DNA from: Doris montereyensis | Lineage: Eukaryota; Mollusca; Gastropoda; Nudibranchia; Dorididae | Direction of reading: 5' to 3' | Assembly: GCA_037039925.1 (NCBI GenBank) | Contig: JAXRKP010000867.1 | Span: 100,001 to 164,000, forward strand | Length of the DNA: 64,000 nucleotides | In this document: piece after piece, positions 50,101 through 62,100 of the stretch | Position numbering within the stretch: position 1 is the first letter of the stretch | Layout: each line of letters begins with the position of its first letter | Notes under the pieces: generated by a model | The model's database searches: none | The model's input: only the letters and a program-made list of their open reading frames with translations | Told to the model about the DNA's origin: nothing | Program-made: the position numbers and the translations under genes

Positions 50101-53100
50101 AAGACTTCCTTGGGCGTTCTTATTCATCCATTTAGAGACTTATCGGTTTGTATTGGGATTTCCTCTTTGTTTTTATTTGTAACTGAAGCTGAGTTTATTA
50201 TTTTTCCACTGTCCTCATATTGTTGACCTCCAATCTGTATTTTCATGAGCTTAGAAAAGTAACACTCTTACATTCCTGTCATGTACTCAATTTCAACTTG
50301 TATGAAATTAGCTCGCAGTGCTCATCTTTAAGGGCTCAGAAAGCTTGTGAGCTTATTATGGCTGCCACAGACGTACAATGGAGACAAAATCGATTTTAAT
50401 GCTCACGTTTTCTCCATTAATTATTTCATCCACTTTAACACTGAAAGCAAAGGCTTTTTATTTATTGTCTAAATTATGCTATAAAATGGCTTTACCTAAG
50501 AGAGAAAATGACCAAAACTTGAAAAGTTTCTTTGATATTGGGAGAATATACACATCTGTCCTATTTTCAGGATGAATCAATTGAAAATGTAAGTAAATGG
50601 AAATTTAAAAGTACAACTCTGCCTTCTTTCTTAGTTATATGAAGACATATATATCTATACACACTTAACGCTAAGTGCTTCTTTTTCCCCTATCTATGGC
50701 TTTGGGCTCCCCTGCAAATTGTTTATCCAATCTGTTTATTTGGTTATGGTGTCATTAGCACTCGTCTTGGTACAAGTTTGGGCGTTGTTTTTTTTAAGGA
50801 GGGGTTTACAGGATTCTTCTGGTTTTTTTCTCTCGCAGCGATTGTAACAAAACGCCTCACAGGTACATACTGTTGAAAACGATTATCTTCATGTCCGCAT
50901 GCGTTCATTTTAAGCAATATTGAAATGAAACAAATAAATCCTTTTCATTTTTTTTACTCCTCAGCCTTGCTTTTTCTCTTAAACTTTACGTATTTTATCT
51001 CTGATGGAGGAACCCCCCTCCCCCCCACCCACCCCTTCTCTCTGTCTGTCTCTCTCTCTTGAACAACACCTTTAGAATGTGAGGGTAGATAATAAATCTT
51101 TGTCGATTCTTCTTATGTCTAAAACTAGCAGAATTTTGCATATGCTGTGAATTTTCATCTTTCAATTGAAGTAGAAGCGTTTTATCTTTTTGTTTCACCC
51201 TTTATTGCTTTGTTTAGATGCTTATTTTAGGATTCCTGTGTAATAATAACTCTCAATCTATGATTTATGTTTGCTTTGGGATTATGCTAATTCAAAGCAG
51301 CTGAATTTCATCTTTGGCAAATCTATTTATCTATTTTTATTTTCATTCTTGTCGGAAAGAAGATGAATCATCTAAAATGAGCTCCAATCATTTGTTAACT
51401 ATTTAAGCACTATATGACTGTGTTTGAAGGATAGAAAAATGACACTTAAGCGTGCTTGTCCTGCTTGTGATATGTACTGGAGTATGGATTGCTAACTTGT
51501 AGACATTTTCAATTGTATTTTTTTTGTTTTGTTTACCCCTTAAACTATTTGAAAATTTATACCATAAGTAACATGAAACATATAAAAACAATATTTGATG
51601 CAACAATACAAAAATGCTGATTTTCGACAAATACACTTTGATTACGTCTTACTTTGGATATTATTTATATCCTCAGCAATTGCCTGTGATCCAGTCAAGT
51701 GTCATTGTTCTGTCGTTCTTGTCGAACCTACATCAATCCATTTGTGGTTTTTGTTGATTCAATGGAGATGGAAGTGTAATTTATGTTTCAGAGTCAATGA
51801 ACGTGAGTTTTAGAAAAAAAAGTATAAATTTTAAAAATAACGATATCTGTAATATCTATTCAATGTGTGAAAACTCTTTGTAAGAATAAGAGAAGCATAG
51901 AAAGTAATTGTTGGTGGGTGCTACTGGTAGGTCCTACTTCTCCTTTCCTTCTTTCACTTATCTTTTATCTTGCTGTTTCCTCTTAATTCACCCTGAGATC
52001 ACCACAATGGTGGACGAGGTAAATTTCAATGAAGCAAAATAGACAGTAATTGCTGATTTAAGTTCAGTTATGTTAAAAATAGGAAGTGAATAGACCTGAT
52101 GTTCAGGGTTAAAGACAGACTGTGAAGTTAGCCGCTTGCTTTCTGTCTTTGAATTTTTTCAAATTTTATTTGATTTTACTCGCATCATAAGTAAGGTGAT
52201 CTTTGGTTTTTTGGAAGGGTTTTTAAAATTTTTGTTCTGGGAGAGCTGGTGGACATGATCTTGACTAGAATTGAAATATTATGTGTGTGTGTCATTCCCC
52301 ATTTTTTGAAAGAGTGAATCAGTGTCCATTGTACAAACAGCATTCAAGGTTTAGATAAGCATAGAAATTTGACAATGATATGTTCTTTTTTAAGGCTGAG
52401 CAATAGAATCCATTGTGCTTTTGAAAGCTAAAAGAAAATAATGAACAAAAGCATTTCATGCACAGCATTTATAGTCATGAAAATAATTGTATTCATCAGT
52501 ACCAGACGAAGTTTTCGCTTGATCCGGTAAGCAAGACTTATGGAGACCTCAGAGGCGACCTGAGATCAAATCTGCCACTATTGAGTTTATCGCTCCATCA
52601 GAATACATGGTAGGTTTCTTTATTTGTTCTCAGTTGGTTTGGGTTGTTTTTTTTTTCATGTTCACATTTGATCTTGATCACCTGTAATATGTGTAAGACT
52701 GAGCACCATCATTATCCTCTTCAACTCGTTTTCTAGTGATTTCAGTTATAAAATAAACAACTGCACAGTATTTTTACCAATATTTTTTACTTTTGTAAGA
52801 AGAAGAAAATGCTTGTTTACAATGCAATTATTAGGCCCTGATTTTCTGTTAAATCTGTGTTTGTACATATTTGACAATATCTGATCTATACATTTCTGAT
52901 ATTTCAGTTGAGACCTCCCCAACCTGCTGTGTACCTCTTTCTGTTGGATGTTTCCTTTAATGCTGTTGAAACAGGTAAACAATTTATAACATCTGTCTCA
53001 TAAGGCTGTGGAAGTCATCTGATTAACATGTTTAAACTTCTTAATAAGTGGGGACTCGGTAGTCCAGAGGCAAGGTGTCGGCCTCTCAACCAAGAGGCAG

Positions 53101-56100
53101 TAGGTTTGAATCCGATTCCTGCCAACGGTTGAACAATTTTCTCATGGTTTTTTCGATCAAAATCTACTCCCGCCAAGTCCAGGTAGGTGGATCGATACCT
53201 AGTTCCATCGGAGACGGACGATAAAAAGGAGGTCCCATGTACAGATCACAATACTCTTAAAGGTCCTTTTGGCTGTTTACAGGGCAGTCAGGACAAAATA
53301 AAAATCCTACCGAAAACTCAGAGATCACTTTAGTTGTGGATGTGGGTAAATCGAATCAAATCAAATCTTAATATGTTAAATGCATTCTTTTCTAGTAAAG
53401 TCTCAAGTTTAGGAAAGAAAATCCTGTTGTAAAAGACTGTTGTCCTTAACAAGAACTCCATTCATCGTCCTGGCTCTCATCACCTCCTTGCTCTCATCTC
53501 TTCTCTTCCTTGATCTATTCACTTCTTTGCTCTCATCTCTTCTCTTCCTTGATCTATTCACTTCTTTGCTCTCATCTCGGCCTTGCTCTTCCTTCTTTGC
53601 TCTCATCTCTTCCTTGTTTCATCCCCTCCTTGCTCTCATCACTTCCTTACTCTCATCATTTCCTTGCTCTCATCTCTTCCTTGCTCTCATCTCTTCCTAG
53701 CTCTCATCTCTTCCTAGCTCTCATCTCTTCCTAGCTCTCATCACTTTCGTTGCTCTCATCACTTCCTTGATCTCATCTCTTCCTTGCTTTCATCACTTCC
53801 TTGATCTCATCTCTTCCTTGCTCTCATCTCTTCTTTGCTGTCATGAGTTCCTAGCTCTCATCTCTTCCTTACTCTCATCTCTTGGATTGTGGATGTGCTG
53901 CTAGGTCTACTCTTTTCTTTCACTCTTTTTTATATATCTTTCATCTTGCAGTTTCTCTTAATTAACCCTGAGATCACAGCATACGGTGGTAAATTCCAAT
54001 ATAACAGACTAAAAAGCTGTCACCTCTTTCTATTTTCCACCATGCAGGTTACATATCTCAGTTTAGTCAAATCCTACTGGATGAGTTGGACAAACTGCCT
54101 GAGATGCACGCACCAGTGTGGGATTCATCTGTTACGACTCTGCCTTGTATTATTTCAATCTGGCCAATGGTCTGTCACAACCTCAAATGCTTTGTGTGCC
54201 AGATTTGGAAGGTTGGTATAACTTAAGATAACTGCCACCCAGTATGTAAAATTCGTATTTAGTATGTTTTACAAAAAATTTGAGTCTAAGTGTATATTTA
54301 CTTTGAAAAGTACGTAAATGGGGGTTAAGTAGTAAAAAAATAAAAGAAACCCTGTATGTTAACGGTAGGGACTTGATAAATCTGGACTAGAGTCCAGAGA
54401 TGCAGTTCTGAATTTGCAGTTTGCCAGAAAGACCATTGATCAGCAGATTTTTTTGTGAAAACTTTGGGGGGGGGGGGGGGGGGGGGTAATTCAAGTTAAA
54501 TTATCATATTTTTAGCCTAGTATGATAAAGAAAAGTTTGTTTTCAACAACTTTATAACCTTATTATAAAGACAACTAAATTGACTGAAATATTTATCATA
54601 TTATTACAGTAAGATACTTGTGTCCCCCCCCCCCCACAACTTCATAAGAAAAAGGTATTATCATGAATAGCATCAGCAGATGTGATCTTAAGGTTGTTGT
54701 CTCTCATGTGAATGTCATGTAAAGCAGCTTATCAAGTAATCATAATAGAATTGTGCTAAATTAGTTTTTCGGTGCAGAGACAAGTTGAGTACATAAGTCT
54801 TATTTTGTTGAAGTTCTAAATAACGGCCTCTGTATTTACTTCCTCTGTATTTACTTCCTATCGTTGCAGATACTTTTCTACCATGTCCAGACAACCTTCT
54901 AGTCAATCTCCGAGAAAGCAAAGAGTTAATCAGTGACTTGCTCGAACAGCTTCCCACATTGTTTCAGAATAATCTAGAAACAGGAAGTGCTTTAGGTGCT
55001 GCCTCCAAGCTGCTCACAAGCTTATGGTTAGTGGTTTATATTTCTAGTCTAATTACCCTCTGTGTCCTTATCTTACTTGAAACAACTCACTCACAGCCAT
55101 TACTGACTCAGACGGTTCCGCTCAATATGCTGTAAGCGTCTAAACCCGACACCTGTTGGTATCGACTTTCTTTATATTACCTCCCACATTATTATGTCTC
55201 ACATATGTGTCAAATCATTTGTACGGAAGCATGCCCTAAAATTGTTATCAGTCAGAACGCTCTTTGCCGGAAATTGAAAGTAAGCGGACATAGCTCCAGA
55301 AGTTAATAATTTAGTTTTCCTGTCAACCCAAGAATTTAAATTAACAAGTAAAGCTGATTTTAAATCATCAGATATTAATCTTTATGTTGCTGGGTCATGT
55401 AAAAAGAAGTCAAAAACTAGATGTACACCTAAATCTAAATCTGCTATCGAAACAGGTGATGGAATATCTTTTTTTCTGAAGAGAATGTTTTCGAAATATG
55501 TATCTACATCAAATGATACAATGATAGTGATTATTTGAACGCCAGGAAGATCCAATGTGAGACAGGACCAATAAAACTATTTACACTTTGGCCCTCGATC
55601 GTGATGCATGCCCCGCTTATTAAAAACGCCAGATGATTGCATGCAACTTATGATATCAAGACAGAGCCATTAGCGGGAGTCCTAAAGACTTTAATTCCAT
55701 TTACCCAGTGACAAACCAGTGATCCAATGGGACAAAGGCTGTGCTGTACAGTGGGTGGAGTTAAGAAGAGAAGACTGGTAATCTTTTATTACATTACAAT
55801 GGATAGGTAATGCAGGGAGGTTATAATGCATGGCACATTGTTGATGGTCATAGGCCCTATTAGCAAGGGGATTACATGTATGATAAAATTTATAATTTAA
55901 AACATCAATTACAGGCGTATTTAATGATTATTTTGAGAAAATGATACCTACAGTTGAAGTTGAGACCGGGCATTTAGGTGAAAATCTTGGTAATGAAACA
56001 GGCATTTAAAGGGGCAATTTATATAGAGAGAAATCGGTTTCACTGAGATTGCGGGTATTTAGATGAAACAGGCATTATGGCAGTGGGCATTTAGACCCAC

Positions 56101-59100
56101 ACTACTGCATTATTATTATTGTATCCTACTTTTCCAACTTTAATTTCAGGGCTCAACTGGCGGCAGAGTGACTGTAATGCAGACTTGTTTGCCAACTGTA
56201 GGACCTGGATCCCTGCAGAACAGAGATACTGGCAACAGTGGAAAGGTACAATTTGATGTTATATTTTATTGATTAATATGAAATACAGATATCTTTGTGA
56301 CGGAGTAAACTAGGATCATGACCTTTAGCATCAGAAAGAGGCTTGAATAGACCAATTAGCTTTCTATAAGTAGAAGAACTTAAAATAAGTAACAAAAATA
56401 GGTTTTCAGAGCCAATCTGATCGTTGAAAGAGAAGGTGTTACCCACGGCAGGGTTTGGTCGGGTCGAACAATGGGAAGCAGTTGGCGGGTAGGCTAAACA
56501 CGACAGGGTCAAGCTGCAGCCGGTTTCGGATGGGTTAAATCTTAATGAGTTAAAGGAAATTAAATGAACTCTTCTGAAAGGTCCATTTCAGTGGGGTGGC
56601 GTGACAAACTTGTGGAATAGTCTCAACCAAGATGTCATATCACCAAGAAATCATAACATTTTCAAAGAGCATATGAATTTTTCCATGGATAAAAACAAAT
56701 TCCATTATAAACCAACATCTTAAGTTATGAAAATTTTGTTTTCCATTTCATCAAATTGTGATTATAATATGTAATTGCACTACTTATGACTTATTCACTT
56801 TTTCAAATAATGTTCTCACCGCCTTAGAGCATTTAGATAGAGTTGTGCACTGTATAAATACATTATTACTATTTCTACATGCAAATCATCATTGTCTGTG
56901 TCTAGGCCTGCCAGTGGTGGAATTTTTTATTTGATTCAATGTGTAAATGTGTTCATTTTCCCTTTGTTTTGTTTTAATTTTTGTGTATAATTTCAGCTTT
57001 AAAAAGTTGTAAATTTGTATTAGAATATGTCATGAAACATGCATCGATTTTTACAAATTTTAGGTATTTGTATCCAATCATAGTTTACAGCTCAATCTAT
57101 CTGTTTCAAAAATCCATTACTTACAACAGCTAACAGCTTTCTCATGCCAGACACCTATAAGCCTGATTTTATAGATAACTGAGTCATTTATGATTTTCGG
57201 TGTAAAATATCTCAAAACACATTGAAGCTTATGTTCATTGTTATATTTCTTTATGATTTAGAACATACAGTCATGAAAATGTCTTAAAATGTATGTGTCA
57301 TCTCCAGAATGTTGTGAATATTGGTCCAGCTACTGATTTCTACAAAAGCTTTCCCTGGATTGCTCTGCTCAGCAAATTGCAGTAGATCTTTTCATGCTTA
57401 ATGGCCAATTTGCTGACATTGCAACACTTTGTAAGTACTTTAGTCCGTAAACATGGAGCACAAGCACTCAATACTTGTGCCAGGTGCAGATAGCACACTT
57501 AGGCAATATAAGGGGCTTACACTAGTTTGTAAACTTCGACCAATATTCCTACATGACTAGCGGATTGGTCATTTTCCCCCCCAGGCGTGCATGTGTGTTA
57601 CTATAAGATTGGATGATTCTGTTTATAGACTATTTGAGCATCCTTATTTTCTGTTTCAAAATGACAGCCACTTGCTTGGGATTATCAACTCGATCTGGAA
57701 TTTCTTGAAAACTTTGCTACCTAACACAGAGTGCTTAGTCTCTGAGCATTACCGCTTTTATGTTGATGAGAATGTGTAAAATGTTTTGTTTTGATTGAAG
57801 GAAGAAAAGACATATTAGACAGATACAGAAAGTTACAGCTATTTGATCTACCAGTCAATGTCAAAACAATTGCTCATTGTTTTGTAGAAATTACTCATCC
57901 GTATCAATACAGTCCACAAATATAACGTCATGGAGACTACCATACACACATTTAGTTAAAGAGACAAAAAAAAAATTAAAACAGTGTTGGGGGAACGGAG
58001 TCAGCACACTTGTCCTCTGTTTTTATCCATACATTCATGTGACATCCCAGACTCTTGTGTCTCTCTAGTTTATGTAATGTTCACTCTTTTAAAAGGAACT
58101 TGATTTCTTTTGTTCATGTAATAAACTTCGTTTGGTACGGTAATTTAACAAACTTCTCATTTTCTTCTTCTTTCCCAAACAGCTTGTATTTCAAAGTACT
58201 CAGGTGGCTGTATATATCACTACCCATCCTTTCATAGTGTACGCAGTCCTGGATTAGGAGAGAAATTTGATACAGATTTTAGGAGATACATTACAAGAAA
58301 GATAGGATTTGAATCAGTGATGAGAATAAGGTGCACAAGAGGTAAGGAATGATTATTGGAAACTACAGATTTTCGTAAGGCTTCATTAATTTTATTACAA
58401 TTATTGCATGATTAACGCATTTCGTATTTTTCATTTGTTTTTTGTATTTTAAAGCAACTAAAGGCGTTGTCATTTTCAACTTTTTCCATCTTAATTATAT
58501 GAAGACAATATCCCTGCTTCTTCACACTTATACTGCCTTTAAAGTCCTTTTTTTTTGTTGGTTTATTGATGAGAGCAAAGAAATCAACTATGCGATATTA
58601 AATTATCAAATTACAGATTGAGCCAAGGAACATTATATTATAGTTTAAATTTTACTCTGTGCAGTTGTAGGTGGGTTTGTCTTGTTTTTTGAAGAATTTT
58701 TTTATTTTTTATCCAGAACTTATCACTGAAAAATTGATTTTCGTATTTGTGCATTGCACATTGCTTAAAGTTTGTCAACATTTACTATCATGGGCCTTTT
58801 TACTTTGATTCTTCATTCTTAACAGAATATTTTTTCTATTTTAAAAACTCTGAATCCAGGTTTAAGCATTCACACCTTCCATGGCAACTTTTTTTGTGCT
58901 CCACTGACTTGTTGTCGTTACCAAATATCAACCCCGATGCTGGATTTGGCATGCAAATATCCATTGAAGATAATCTCACTGAGTGCACATCTGTGAGCTT
59001 TCAGGCTGCTTTGTTGTATACGTCCAGTAAAGGTTGGTGACATCAGTGTAAAGAAACAAAGGCTTGTTATTAGAAAGGATGTTTAATTACTTTGTGTGAG

Positions 59101-62100
59101 GAAAGATGTTCACATGAAAACAATTGGGGGGGGGGTTACAAATGTCTTGACACTTAGTGTTAGAATGCAGGGTTTCTTGTCATTATTATTTTTTTATCTA
59201 TTCATGTGCCAAGTAAGGATATTAGTCCTGTTTGATAATTTAATAGTCTATATGTATTTTATTTCTATAACTTTAGATCTTCTGTGCAAGTAAGATTATA
59301 ACTTTAGATCTTCTGTGCAAGTAAGATTGAGAATGTGGATAACTGAATGGATATCTTTTTATCAAGTGGTTTAAACTTACTGATGTCGTTATTAAACTGT
59401 ATTTTTTTCCCTTCTTACTTTAGGGGAAAGGAGAATACGAGTCCACACACTTTGCGTCCCCGTTACCAATCAGATTAATGAAGTTTTTTGCAATGCTGAC
59501 CAACAAGCTGTCATAGCCCTGTTGGCTAAGATGGGTAAGTTGCATTGTTGTGTGTTTTGGTTGTTTCTTTTGTTGGGGTTTAAAACCAAAAAAAGTAACA
59601 TCAATTATTGTGGCTCATTTCATTGATGTAGTTTAAAATAGGTATTTCATATTGTGATCTACTTTTATGCACTAATGTGATAGATGAAAATGGAACATTT
59701 TAGACTTAAAGGTTGGAATTGGGATAGAGTTTCAATAATTTTAGATAAAATCATTATAAAGAAAAAGAAAAGTAATTTTGTTATATAATGAACATATTCA
59801 AGCTTACAGTATTGCCAATGTATCATGTCTTGGGAAACCTATTTTTACCCAAAATTGGACAAATCTATTCGATCGTATTAGTTGATAGAGCAGTTCATTC
59901 CCTTCACAAAGAGTCCATGAAAGAAGCTCAGTATCGATTCTTCTGAATTTATACACATTATAAGAAACGACACAGGCCTATCTTTCAACATTTCTGTTGT
60001 ACTATAAAAAAGCCTTACATTTTATCCAAAAATTTTCAAGTTCCATTTTTGTTTTGATTATCACAATTTACTCTAGGCAGAAGAAACTGTTTTGAATATT
60101 GCTTTAGATCGCTGGGAAAATGTGACAGCAGTCGTCAGAAGGTACCATCCCGGCATGAGTAAAAAGGAGCTGGGGCAGTTAAAACAGTGTCGATAAGAAG
60201 TAGTTGAGAGTTTCTTAAGGTTTTATGAGGTTTTAAAGTATTATCCTACTCTTTTCTTAGGTTTATGGGAGAGAAAAAATCAAATATCAGAATAAATGAG
60301 AAAAAATTAGATTTTCTCAAAATGCCATGTTTTATTAATTATTTTCTATCTTTCTTTTATTTCTCAACGTATCTTCATGAAATTTGGTATGAATGATGGG
60401 TAGGGGAAAGCAGAAAACTTTTTTTCGATATGTATTATAGTTTTGTGAAATTTGAATTTTTTTACAATATTTTTGGGGTGTTCTCATATGCTATTTTCAA
60501 AAATTCATTAAGAGAAAAAAGAAACAAAATCTGATCCAACCAAATTTAGATATTGTTTCTTAAAAGATGTGAGCAAAGTTTGAAAGAAATTTGTCAAAAA
60601 ATGTGAAAATCTATCGATGTGGAACTTGTTGAAATTTTGGGACAAAATCTAAGATGGTGGCCGTTTCCCGGAAGCAGTAGAGGAAAAACCCAACTAGATA
60701 TTTCAACTCAGCACACCATGTCCATTACACCTATACATGAATTAAATGGATAGAAACAAAAATGAAAATTTTCACCCCGAATGACATGTTCATATAGTAT
60801 GTTTTATTTTCATGCATAGGTTGGTTTAAAAAAATTACAGTCATGATTTTGTAACTATGTCTTGTGTTTTATTCTAACTGTTTAGGTTGATCGATCGTTA
60901 AATTCATCGCTCAGTGATGCTCGTGATGTTGATCAATGCATCCCTTGATGCCCTGATGGCATATGGTCAGCAGATTCCTGCATCTCAGAGAGCTGGCTCC
61001 CTGATTGCTCCACATTCATTACGACTTATGCCTATGTTGATCCTTGCCATGTTAAAAAGTGTAAGTTTTAGAGAAATGTAAACACATACTTTTCTGTTCA
61101 GTGAGTCATACAATTGTGTGAGTGATAGGTTTACTGAAGAGAATTTCAAATTGTTGTGTTTGGTGATTCCTGATGAAAGCAAAATACATTGAGGATTTTG
61201 TTGAGGTATTTGATGTTGTTTCTTTAACTGATTTCCTAAAGATTTTTTTTTCAATTTTTAGTCTTGAGTGATCTCTTGCAAGATGCAAATTTATAGTTAT
61301 GATCATTTGTTACATACATAAGGGACAAGTCTGTATCTTCTCATTACCAGATTATCATAATGTAACTCTAGACAAGCCTTTTCCATCAAAGTTGTTTCAA
61401 GTCCAAGGCGAGCATATAATGTAACTTGACAGAAGTAGGGGAACATAAATGCCTTTTTGTATTTCAACGAACACGAACTAGACATCTAATGGTCACAATC
61501 TCTATTTTTAAGATGTTTGAAACAAAAGAGATCCGATTGTATTATTTTCCAAGAGGTCGTTGGATAAAGAGAACATAAAAAGCATGCAAGCAACTATACA
61601 GCTATGTTTTCATTTTTTATTTTGCAAAACATCTGGAAGTCTATGGCTTGACTACAGATATTGCCAATCAATATGGTTGACAATTCAGGGAACATTGGGA
61701 TAGAAACTCAAATGCCAGGACTTTGCTTCCTTAAAGATTAGTAAATGTGAAAATTTAGATGTATCCGGTCTCAGTTGGAAACATGGCATTGACAATTATT
61801 TATTTTTGATAATGCTGCATTTATATAAGTTTTCTTACTGCATCTGAAAATACATTTATTTGCAAGACAAAATACCCTCTTCAAGAAATAATTGACACAA
61901 ATACCAAATTTACTATCATGTTGTAGGTAAAATCTCCTTATTATGTTCTGCCTTCTTTTCAACCGTTTCACAGATTTCATTTGGGCTGTCAGCGAGCACC
62001 AAGCTTGATAGCCGTGTGTTTGCCATGCAGCAAATGAAAGTGATGCCTGTGACCTCCCTTATACAGAGTGTATACCCTCATCTTTACCCGTTACATAAGC

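Noticed and set aside
60076..60196. Cryptic exon in Sec24 intron 18 (reads about EETVLNIALDRWENVTAVVR)
   Set aside because: It has a plausible acceptor upstream, but its frame and content do not fit Sec24 between exons 18 and 19, and no homologue is recalled.
43170..61060. Sec24 as a decayed pseudogene or a case of programmed frameshifting
   Set aside because: Too many breaks for programmed shifting, and no nonsense or splice-site decay as expected of a pseudogene. Homopolymer shortages explain them more simply.
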